NCBI RefSeq assembly: GCF_036898095.1
Contig: NC_090757.1
Location: 75,054,811 to 75,118,810 of the forward strand
Direction: 5' to 3'
From: Palaemon carinicauda
Taxonomy: Eukaryota > Arthropoda > Malacostraca > Decapoda > Palaemonidae
Length of the DNA: 64,000 bases
Shown piece after piece: positions 55,691 to 64,000 of this stretch. How positions within the stretch are numbered: position 1 is the stretch's first letter; every line of letters starts with the position of its first letter. The notes beneath the pieces were generated by a model. That model saw only the letters and a program-made list of their open reading frames with translations, was not told the DNA's origin and did no database searches. Position numbers and translations under genes: made by a program.

Positions 55691-57121
55691 TCTCCCTGTC
55701 AACGCTTGCCTCGCTAGCGTACCCCTCGCCAACGCTCTCTTTGACAGTGTTCGTTACACCAGCTGTCTCCACGCCAACGCTCTCCGAGACAGCTCTCGCC
55801 TCATCTAAAATTGTCTCGGCAACATTCTCCATGCCAGAGCTCGCCGCTCTCATGTTCTCCTCGCAAACTTTCATCTCGCCAGATACGTTCTCCCTGCCAA
55901 CAACGTTTGCCTCGCCGACTGTCTCTTGGTTATTTGGTGACACAACCAGGCAATGAACAACCGGCAACCAGAGCAAACGAAGCTAAGGAAAAGAATTCAC
56001 TATTTGAATGCAGTATTTCAGCCAGTCATCCTATACATTCCTTTGAGACACCTACAACGGCAAGGAAATTTCCTAAGGAGACTCCTCCTGAACCTCTACC
56101 CTCTGCAAAGGATAACTGGTAGAGGTGGCACCACAGGAATTCGCAAAGGTGACTCATGAGCCTCCAACAGCTCCTTCTCCAAGCACTCCTGTGATTCTCT
56201 TGAAGTCTCGAGATTTTGTAGATATTCAAGCCTTCTAGACCCTCGACGTAACAGCTTTCTGACAAAACAGAGGCCCCTGTGATGGATATCTCACCGCAGC
56301 TCTCCTAAGAAGGACATCAGACTGCAATACAGCTTAGAGATTGTCCCGCTCAACCCATGGAGTAAGAGGAGATATCGTCCATTTACCCCACCTGAAGGAG
56401 ACCCCCTTGTAAAAAATGAGCAAAGGTTCGACATCTCCAAGGGAGACCTCATGTCCTCATTCCTATCGGCTGTCTCTGATAGAATTGGACAAACCAACAC
56501 CTTTGGAGTCCACATGAACACCAGTACATCCTCCTGTAGCTCCAGAAGTCCTCTTCTTGAGGGTTTCATCAGCCAGTCAAGGGAAAGGAAGGCTCTCAAG
56601 ACCATTTCAAAGACCTGGCGCTCGAGGGTAGAGCCGTCGACTTCTTCGGCCAAACCTTCCATCTCTAAGTCTACAGCTACAAGGCCAGAAAGTTGCAGCC
56701 TTGCCCTCAGGTCTCGTTCCGTGGTTAGCCTTTCCGTTGATGACCTGCCCCAAGCTCCTATGGATTTGAGTTCAGGTGCAGAAGATCCTTTTCACCACAG
56801 ATAGGAACATTCATAAGATATGTTACCAACTCCTGCCAGCCCCAAGATCTCCCCCTTGGTGCAGAAAGACTTTGGCCAGGTCTTTTTTCTGGTTTTTGCC
56901 TGTATCAGGAAGATCAACTCCTTGGGGGAACCAGATTCCAGTGGAGGGAAAGGACACTGTAATAGTTTGCGGACTGTGGTCGGAGGTAGCACCCAAACTG
57001 CTTAGTATCGGAATGCCGACCACACTCCAACGTTCACTACACAAAAAGGTAAAACGGTGGAATACCCAAAAATCTAGGTAACAGGCCAAGAGAACGGAGC
57101 ACTGGGCACCACCCCTTGACT

Positions 57122-58085
57122 TTATACTGGGAAAGGGGGCCCAGCTAATAATGTAATTGCATACTACTATTGGGAGGTAAGCTGATTTCAGGTTATGTAA
57201 CTACTAAGTATTTATTGATGAAACAAAAGAAAAACAACGATTCTAAGAAAAAAAAAAGACAAAATTAGTGGCTGAGAAGGGGACATTGCAGGGCAAGAAA
57301 AAACTTAGTTTCTAAGAAAAGGGGAGAAAAAAAGGGTATTTCATTCCTTATTGAAAAAAATACAATACTGTAATATGCTAATTCAGGTTATGTTTAAGCT
57401 ATTTTGAGTGAAATTAATAGACAAACATATTCAAAATACAAAGCTGAATGAACACCTATGGTACAATTAATTCCACAGTCCTTTAGAGGAATGTTCACGT
57501 CACCCCAACAATTCAATGGGTTAACAGGATACACAAAGTATGTCTGATAAAGATCGTTCCCGCTGTCCACTGTCTAGGATAATTCACAACAGTTTTTGTC
57601 AAATCCCTCACACTTGGGAATTTCTATCAAAATGCACAGTCAAATGTCTGCAGTATGCTTCTCTACTTGATTGCAATTCTAGTTGCCATCTCCATGCAAA
57701 CCTGCTTTTAACAGTCTTCACCAGGCTGACTAGCAACATAAACAGGTGTAGGATTATGCAATATTATTCCTATTCTTGTACCTCTACTTGTCTCCCTACT
57801 GGGTGTAGGGTCTTGCTGTCATTACCTGTTAAAAAGAAACAATAACAGATTAAGGCATTTCATTGGGGGGGGGGGGGGGGGTACTTGATGGCTATAAAAA
57901 AATGCAATAAATAAAGTGTTTTTCATAAAATTCAAACCATAAAGCTTTTTTGCACACTAACCATCATTCATTGCAACACCGTTCTTGAGCTTCTGTACGA
58001 CACTCCTTGACCCACCAAGACTAAGGTAGCCTTGCCTTGGTCTAGATTCTAGAGGGATCAAGGGTGCAAAGAAAAGGACTTATAC
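57122..58085. other. Insert of about 960 bp in gag of copy G, nature unknown
   Basis: AT-rich sequence with no similarity to other gags, a G17 run at 57866-57882, and no coding region. It separates two gag segments that are contiguous in copies B and C. No terminal repeat or target duplication could be established. Confidence 0.55.
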
Positions 58086-58752
58086 CCAGATAGCAGGAAT
58101 TAAGCAGTACTTGCGTTCAGTTAACTCTTCTCGTTTACTTCCTCCATACGTGAGACATAGTAAGTACTACAAGATATCAGAGGAAGATCCATCACCACTA
58201 CCTCTGGATCTAGCAATATTGGTTCTAACCCAGAACATGCCATTGGACAAGTTAGCAGCTCTACTAGTGATGTTCTCAGCTGCTGACGCTGCAAACATGG
58301 AGTGGGTTGCAAAGTGCTCTATGCAGGCCGTTTCATGGTTTGACTTTTGGTTGGGGACGGTGAGATACCTCTTCGAGAATGAAGATTTTTCTCCAACCAG
58401 AATAAGGAGGCTATGTCAGTATTCCTCTTTTCAGGCGTAAGGTCGGTGGAATTCCTCACCCACAATGTCTTCAACCAATGGGTCAACTTGATTTTGAGGA
58501 GACCTGACTCCGTTCCTCTCAAAATTCTGGAAGCAGGTACCTCGGAGAGAAGCAATAAAGCTTTGCAACTCCTTGATGGATGGCACCTACCTCTTTAATG
58601 TGGAGGACATCAAGGTTGTGGTAGAAGGATGGAGGGAGGTGTGTCACAACTCTCACCACCATGGGCCAATGACATCTCACCAGTACTGCAGGGCCCTGCA
58701 GACAAAGAAGTCATCACCAAGTCCACAATAGGGCAAAAGAACTACTCTCAAG

Positions 58753-58761
58753 CCCCAAAAC
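58753..58761. repeat. Target-site duplication (left) of the MULE-like element
   Basis: CCCCAAAAC, repeated at 59965-59973. Nine bases is within the 8 to 11 typical of Mutator-like elements. Confidence 0.75.
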
Positions 58762-59964
58762 GGTGTCCTGACAATTCGGCCCTGGACAATCCGGTACTAG
58801 GACAATTCGGTACCAGGACAATTCGGTACCAATTAATTCTTATAATATGGAAAAACTGTATTTTTCCAATTTTTATCGTTTCTAAAATTCCTATCAGTTC
58901 TAAGCATTACTTTTAAAAAGAAAATTTTTGCTTTTGTTAGTATAGATATAAAAAAAGTCCAATTGATTTATCCTTGTTTGTGCGATAAATTAAAAAAAAA
59001 TAAATTTTTTGTTTCTTTATTATATAAAAAATTAAACAGTAAAAACCATACATTTCTTATGTTAAAAGTAGGTATATAAAAATAAAATAGTAAAAACTAT
59101 ACATTTCGTGTCGTTAAAAGTATATTAAAAATTTTAAACTTTATTATTATGAGCGATTGCTTTAAGGAACTGCATTCTTTCTGCTTGATTATATTTCTCC
59201 AACGTCTCATATTTCGACTAATATGAGCTAGTTTCGTTATATCAATAAGTGCGCACTCATTTAAATTTCCTAGTTCTTCTGTTAGAATTGAACGAGATGT
59301 TTGACTTGTGATTGTCCCTCCTTGATATTTGCAATAGCAACCTTTGCACTCACTTCAGCTGCAGTTGTGCTATAAATTTGTTTTCCAATATATTTGAGCG
59401 CATGGAAATTAACATCTGAGTGAAGCCGTGCTTTACAAGACCGCCTTTCACAACGCCAATATATCTTCGTACCATCAGCATTTTCTTTATGGTATTGGTA
59501 CACGTAGTTTTCCTTTTCAACTAATTTCCTTTTTCCGACTGTATGCAGTTGCAAGACTCCATTGTGTGAATGATGGGGTGAAACTAGACTAAAAAGTCTG
59601 GAATAAAGAAACTAATAAAGTCGTTTTCTTTATATATATATTTTTTTAAACTAAGGGAATAACCAAAGTAATCGTTTAGTAATAAAATAGTTGGGTGGAT
59701 TGTTTATGTTATTTGTGAACAACTAGTGAATAACCAAACTAAGTAGTTAAGTATTGAGGTGATATTAAATATAAATAGTTCATAATATGTAATATAAAAA
59801 TATCATATTTTCCTGATTTTAGAAAATGACAAGCCTGGTACCGAATTGTCCTGGTACCGAATTGTCCTTGTACCAAATTGTCCGGGATCGAACTGTCCAG
59901 GACCGAATTGTTCGGGATCGAACTGTCCAGGACCGAATTGTTCGGGACCGAATTGTCCTAGCAC
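58762..59964 (-). mobile_element. MULE-like transposon with FLYWCH finger (1.2 kb)
   Basis: The ends are inverted: GTGTCCTGACAATTCGG at 58763 and the complement of GTGCTAGGACAATTCGG at 59948-59964. Each end continues in tandem sub-repeats of GGACAATTCGGTACCA type (three to four on the left, about seven on the right). A 9-bp duplication flanks it. Removing it rejoins gag of copy G in frame with its basic tail. It encodes only a FLYWCH-type domain, so it is non-autonomous; the transposase is missing. Confidence 0.8.
59282..59554 (-). CDS. FLYWCH-type zinc finger protein, partial MULE ORF
   Basis: A 90-residue frame with an LVEKENYVYQYH start, then IYWRCERRSCKARLH, matching the F-L-Y-W-C pattern of FLYWCH fingers, then AAEVSAKVAIANIKE, the helix that often follows in MULE proteins. 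FLYWCH domains are DNA-binding fingers common in animal Mutator-like transposases. The H-N-H that usually completes metal binding is not seen (GKQIYSTTA at that place), so the finger may be defective. The frame has a start, no transposase domain, and an AT-rich non-coding flank. It could also be a degraded remnant and not an expressed gene. Confidence 0.65.
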   Translation of the reverse strand: MQLHTVGKRKLVEKENYVYQYHKENADGTKIYWRCERRSCKARLHSDVNFHALKYIGKQIYSTTAAEVSAKVAIANIKEGQSQVKHLVQF

Positions 59965-60778
59965 CCCCAAAACAACCTGTGTCTAGGAAACAAAGACCCA
60001 AGCAGTCTTTTTGCTCCCGAGGCTCGAGAGGGAGAGGTGGCAGACAAGGTTGCCTCCCCCGGGGGCCGGGGGGCATTCCTCCGACCAGAGGATGGAGCTT
60101 TCACGTGGCTGAACCTTGGTCGGTCTTCGTCCGATGAGCAGGTTACCCCGTCCCATTCACGCTCTCTCTCCCTCCTCTAACACGCAATTCATGATGAGCT
60201 CTTATGCAATGGGATCCGCAAAGGAGCGGGCCCTTCGGGACGAGATCCAGACTATGGTAGAGAAGGATGCTCTCCAGGAGGTCCAGGATAGGTCTCCAGG
60301 CTTTTATAGTCGACTCTCTTTTGTCAAGAAGGCGTCTGGAGACTAGAGACCAGATATAGGCCCCTCAGTTCTGAATTAGTTTGCTCAACAAACTGTTCAG
60401 AATGGAAACGGCTCAAACGGTCAGACTATCGGACTTCATGGTAACGCTAGACCTCAAAGACGCACACATCCAGATCCCAGTCCACCAATCATTAAGGGAG
60501 TATCTAAGGTTATTCTTCCAGAATAAACCAATTCAAAGTGCTGTGCTTCATCCTGTCCACAGCGCCTCACTTCTTCATGTGGGTTTTTTCCTTGGTTTTG
60601 ACCTGGGCTCACTAGAACGGCATTCGTCTACCTCGATATTTAGACGATTGGCTGATTCTATCAGACTCAATTGAGATCCTTCTCCTATATCAAGACAAAC
60701 TTCCCGAGTTTTGCCATGATCTGGGATTATGGTAAATTCTGAGAAGTCCTTTTTGCTCCCTACACAGAACCTGGCATA
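59965..60778 (+). pseudogene. gag tail and RT fragment of copy G
   Basis: The gag C-terminus continues after the MULE (RKQRPKQSFCSRGSRGRGG, about 59980-60045). RT follows from 60116 with AMGSAKERALRDEIQTMVEK, PGFYSRLSFVKKASGD, a stop at 60344, and LDLKDAHIQIPVHQ in another frame (60447). The active-site box RYLDDWLIL appears near 60632 in a third frame. The copy breaks off at 60778 in the conserved LVYLGM region, where a repeat is inserted. At least four shifts make it inactive. Confidence 0.75.
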
Positions 60779-60791
60779 TTATTATCATTAA

Positions 60792-60830
<39 letters not shown>

Positions 60831-61050
60831 TAGCCAAGCTACAACCCTAGTTGGAAAAGCAAGATGCTATAAGCCCAAGGGCTCCAATAGGGAAAAATAG
60901 CCCAGTGAGGAAAGGAAATAAGGAAATAAATAAATGATGAGAATAAATTAACAATAAATCATTCTAAAAACGGTAACAACGCCAAAACAGATATGTCCTA
61001 TATAAACTATTATCAACGACAAAAACAGATACATCATATATAAACTATAA
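60779..61050. repeat. (ATT)n-linked dispersed repeat
   Basis: A (TTA)n tract (60779-60828) is followed by CTAGCCAAGCTACAACCCTA, AGCCCAAGGGCTCCAATAGG and TAGCCCAGTGAGGAAAGGAA, then AT-rich sequence. A second, shorter copy is at 52945-52995. It is a short interspersed repeat of unknown class. No coding sequence. Confidence 0.75.
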
Positions 61051-61345
61051 AAAAGGGATTTTGACGAAGGAAAAATCTATTTTTGGGGAGATACCTGTGA
61101 CGCCCGGTGAAAAGGGTCCTTCTCATCTCTTTTCTGATATAAATACTTCCAAATATACCAGAGAAAGTTAAAGCATGGAATGCAGAGGTTACTTCCCTCG
61201 CGCGAGCACCCTAAGGGCGTCGTGTATAAAGATAGGGCATGTGAAAACCACTATTCACAGGTCATCTTCCATTTAGATAAATCCTTCATCAATAAGGGGT
61301 GAGCCGTTACAGCGGCACTAACCAAACTCACCTGATCCACCCACT
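61051..61345 (+). repeat. Left inverted terminal repeat, DIRS family III copy H
   Basis: It is the reverse complement of 10740-11050 with moderate divergence; shared blocks include ATGGAATGCAGAGGTTACTT and CACGGCGTCGTGTATAAA-like sequence near 61210. Confidence 0.75.
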
Positions 61346-62871
61346 GACGCCCGCCTCGAGCGCCATCTACACATCCTTCTTTTGGACTCGTGTTAACGAC
61401 GCTTACTTTGTTTTGGGCTCTCGTTTTTTGGCTGTTTTTGTGGATTTCATCGCCATGGCTAAAGCTCTCCTTCCTCCTACGACAATGTTAAGTACCATAG
61501 ATTGTTTTGACATTAGTTTTAGTACCGGGTATGTTCTTTTTAATTCATATGAAGTGTTTTAGTGCGTTCGGCTCTATGCCTTCCCGCGGCCCACGCGGCC
61601 ATTGTTGTTGTTTACGTTCAGTACGTTTCAGTTTTGCTCTTGTTTTTATTGCCCTCAGGTACTTTTGTCATTCTAGGTTCTTTTTAATCTTATGCTAGAT
61701 TATGGGCCTTGTGCCAGTTATTTTGAACCAATTTATATATATCTTTTGGTACTTATTAGTCGTTTACGAGTCCGTATCTTATGTTAACGAAGAATAGCGT
61801 TCGGGGTTTTATTACAGTTTAGTTGCCACCAACTTGTTGGCGTTTTTCTTTACGATTCGCCATGTTTTTGACTGTTTGTTACCTTTTCCCCCTTTTCGCT
61901 ATTCTTCGTTACATTTCTTTTTTATTATTATTCACGAACAGATGTGTTTTATGTATTTTTGGTTCGTGTTATTTTAGATTGATCTTAGTAACCGCCGAGT
62001 GTAAGGGGCTGGAGTTCCCGTTTTCTGTTCACGCAGACTCGGGTTCTCCTTCTCTCTATCTCTCCCCTTCTGGGTTTTTCTTCGTCTTAGACGAGTTTAT
62101 TAGTATTACCAGGTTACTTCGTTCTATCTTCTATTATAGGCTAGTGTTGGTTTTATTCTTAGATCCTGTTCGTGTTAGAATCACATATTCTAGGTTAGTT
62201 GGCCTGCCTTGAGCCGCCTCCCGTTCCCCCTCCCCCTAGTCCCACCCTTTCCCCGCTCCGGCCTGGGAGTTGGGTCCGGACCTTCTTCCGAACTCCGCCA
62301 TGAGTTTTCGCTACTATGAGCTGGGAACACATAACTTTCCTATTAATCTAGTGGCCCCTTCGGCAGGGAATCCTCCCCTCATTGGCCCTCCACACCTAGA
62401 CTCCGGCTACGGCCCCACTTTTCACACGACAAACATACCTATCTCTGCCCCCCCTTTTTTAACCTTTTCCGGTAGTCACCTACCAGAGATCTTATTCGGA
62501 GATCATTTTAATTTAATTAATTTTATTTTTTATATTTCACTTATTATGTATCAAGGATCTTTTCCCCCCCGGATCTCCGACGCACTACGGAGCTCTCCCA
62601 TACCACTATGCCTTAAAAATTTTTGTCAGTAATTACTCAGGAGCTCCGGCTCCCCTATATGCACGATACCACTCCGGTCTACTACGGAGTGTACTCCCCT
62701 ATTTTTATCATTGTAGTAATTACGGCGGAGCTCCGGCTTCTTATATTGCACGAACCCATTCCTTCACATTAACTAGAATCCTCCTTATCCATAGCTCTTA
62801 CTTATTATTATTCTTGAGTTAAGTTAGAGCCTCCGGAAGCCTTTGTACTTATTTAACTTTCATATTACAGA
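61346..62871 (+). other. Long leader of DIRS copy H, possibly with intron
   Basis: Starts near MAKALLPPTTMLSTIDCF (61456) are followed by T-rich, stop-rich sequence to 62871, including repeated GGAGCTCCGGC words (62640-62735). The stretch ends in a pyrimidine-rich acceptor, TTCATATTACAG. It may be a 5' UTR with an intron. No complete gene is seen. Confidence 0.45.
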
Positions 62872-63059
62872 AAGTTCGCTGTGCCGCCAAGGGATGCTCG
62901 GCAACCTTTTCGGACCCGGTAGGCCATGACGTCTGCCGGTCCCACACCCACTGTGCGATCTCCTTTGTCCGGGAAGCTGGCCAGCCCCCTTACATGGTCT
63001 GGTTCCCAGAGGCGTGCACGCTCTGCTATGAGCTATCATCTATTCTCCTCAATGATGAC
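62872..63059 (+). pseudogene. gag N-terminal exon, DIRS family III copy H
   Basis: Read in frame it gives VRCAAKGCSATFSDP, HDVCRSHTHC, then PEACTLCYELSSILLNDD. The paired cysteines and histidines and the acidic end resemble the gag N-termini of families I and II, though spacing differs. It is bounded by an acceptor (ATATTACAG) and a donor (GATGAC then GTAAGA, 63060). A second acceptor (CCCTTTTCCAG) at 63195 is followed by codons for ADEDSL, which would join in frame. The spliced structure is inferred. The segment is only the start of a gene that the LINE at 63217 cuts off. Confidence 0.55.
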
Positions 63060-63216
63060 GTAAGATTTCTCAATTTTACTTTTCATGCTAATATTTTATT
63101 GAGGTTACACTTATTATGTAAATGTTCTCACTTATTATTTTTAATGTTCCTATGAGTTTGCCTTTTGTCATTCTAAAGTTACTCCCCTTTTCCAGGCTGA
63201 CGAGGATTCGCTATAA

Positions 63217-64000
63217 AAAGACTCATGTCAGCCTGGTCAACATAAAAACATTTGCTCCAACTTTGAACTTTTGAAGTTATACCGATTCATCTACCCGATT
63301 AGGAAGATCATTCCACAACTTGGTATCAGCTGGAATAAAACTTCTAGAATACTGTATAGTATTGAGCCTCATGCTGGAGAAAGCCTGGCTATTAGAATTT
63401 ACTGCCTGCCTAGTATTACGAACAGGATAGAATTGTCCAGGGAGAGCTGAATGTAAAGTATGGTCGGAGTTATGAAAAATCTTATGCAACATGCATAATG
63501 AACTAATTAAACGACGGTGCCAAAGATTAATATCTAGATCAGGAATAAGAAATTTAATAGACCGTAAGTTTCTGTCCAACAAATTAAGATGAGGATTGGC
63601 AGCTGAAAACCAGACAGGAGAACAATACTCAAAACAAGGTAGAATGAAAGAATTAAAACACTTCTTCAGAATAGATTGGTCACCGAAAATCTTGTAAGAC
63701 TTTCTCAATAAGCCAATTTTTTGTACAATTGAAGAAGACACAGACCTAATGTGTTTCTCAAAAGTAAATTTGCTGTCGAGAATCACACTTAAAATTTTAA
63801 GTCATACAAATTTAAAGAAACGTTATCAATACTGAGATCCGGATGTTGAGGAGCCATCGTCCTTGACCTACTTACAATCATACTTTGAGTTTTGTTAGGA
63901 TTCAACTTCATACCCCATAATTTGCACCATGCACTAATTTTAGCTAAATCTCTATTAAGGGATTCACCAAGCCCAGATCTACATTCAGGGGATGGAATTG
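63217..64000 (-). pseudogene. LINE reverse transcriptase C-terminal part, minus strand
   Basis: On the minus strand from the right edge: LAKISAWCKLWGMKLNPNKT (RT palm/thumb), VSRSRTMAPQHPDLSID, a one-base shift near 63795, then a 169-residue frame (63786-63277). That frame has FEKHIRSVSSSIVQKIGLLR, CFEYCSPVWFSAANPHLNLL, HRRLISSLCMLHKIF and a C-terminus with SRSFIPADTKLWNDLPNRV, then a stop. The layout fits the CR1/Jockey group of non-LTR retrotransposons. The 3' end is near 63217, with no clear poly(A), and the element continues outside the window. It interrupts DIRS copy H gag. Confidence 0.8.

Larger units (their letters stand above)
53763..58752 (+). pseudogene. gag-like ORF1 of copy G, multiply broken
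   Basis: The N-terminal Cys/His cluster is read from 53821: MDPHDLCPSC, GHSC, VCREW, as in copy C. Then come Ser-rich segments, the 15-bp repeat region (55131-55690), and pieces matching the middle of gag (RKFPKETPPEPLPS near 56067; IRKINSLGEPDSSGGKG near 56905). After the insert at 57122-58085 come SSRLLPPYVRHSKYYKISEE (58120) and the C-terminal domain (WFDFWLGTVRYLFENEDF near 58340; FLTHNVFNQWVNLILRRPDS near 58450). The basic tail lies beyond the MULE, at 59965-60065. More than ten frame changes are visible. Confidence 0.65.
53462..60778 (+). mobile_element. DIRS family I copy G, diverged and interrupted
   Basis: A diverged left repeat (53462-53640) is followed by gag in many frames, an insert of about 960 bp (57122-58085), more gag, a MULE-like transposon (58763-59964), the gag tail and part of RT. 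It stops in RT at 60778, where a dispersed repeat begins. RNase H, methyltransferase-like region and recombinase are absent from the window. It is the most diverged family I member here. Confidence 0.75.
61051..63216 (+). mobile_element. DIRS family III, left end with gag start (copy H, partial)
   Basis: It begins AGGGATTTTGACGAAGGAAA and carries a terminal repeat (to about 61345) that is the inverse of copy E's right repeat. Downstream is non-coding sequence and a Cys-rich gag segment bounded by splice-like signals. A minus-strand LINE cuts it at about 63217. The middle and right parts are not in the window. Confidence 0.65.

Noticed and set aside
55091..55717. 208-residue HLASV repeat protein, with rivals on the minus strand
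   Set aside because: 15-bp minisatellite, open in several frames; part of gag of copy G and not a separate gene.

Overview
This is eukaryotic nuclear DNA that is almost entirely a transposon graveyard. The mix of DIRS-type tyrosine-recombinase retrotransposons, pogo/Tigger transposons, I-clade LINEs, long (GA)n, (TA)n and (AAT)n microsatellites, and one recognisable animal exon points to an arthropod with a large, repeat-rich genome. A decapod crustacean (shrimp, crab or crayfish) is most likely; this is inferred from the repeat types and no species is claimed.

Layout. 1-1290 is the 3' end of a DIRS element (family I, copy A), apparently nested in a second copy (B, 1291-7239). 7240-8172 is unassigned. 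8173-8300 is a solo family I terminus. 8301-11050 is a 5'-truncated DIRS of family III (copy E). 11051-11926 is a giant (TA)n/foldback palindrome. 11927-12125 is a family II terminus. Family I copy C starts at 12133 and reaches 19021. An I-clade LINE starts at 19022, stops inside its reverse transcriptase at about 19767, and resumes in the same reading sense at 49122. The 29.35 kb between is a family II DIRS (D1) carrying two further family II copies (D2, 20463-39160; D3, 39789-46453). D2 in turn carries a 10.2 kb nest of Tigger DNA transposons (21162-31327). After the LINE tail (50834) come a minus-strand LINE fragment, a family I 3' end that may be the missing end of copy C, and a short unassigned stretch.

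At 52595-52825 is the only host coding sequence I recognise: an exon matching the N-terminus of cytoplasmic dynein 1 heavy chain, with splice signals on both sides. The window therefore seems to lie in introns of that gene. Downstream is another family I copy (G, 53462-60778) with a 15-bp minisatellite in gag and a small MULE-like transposon with a FLYWCH finger in the gag C-terminus. Then come a common dispersed repeat, the left end of a family III DIRS with intron-like gaps in gag (61051-63216), and a minus-strand LINE running off the right edge.

How the parts work. Each DIRS family has the order inverted terminal repeat, gag, reverse transcriptase/RNase H/methyltransferase-like domain, tyrosine recombinase, internal complementary region, inverted terminal repeat. 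The internal complementary region joins the complements of both outer ends, as expected for the circular-intermediate mechanism of DIRS elements. Nearly every reading frame is broken. The best preserved are the D3 tyrosine recombinase (uninterrupted, all catalytic residues visible) and the Tigger T2 transposase (one nonsense codon, DDD triad intact).
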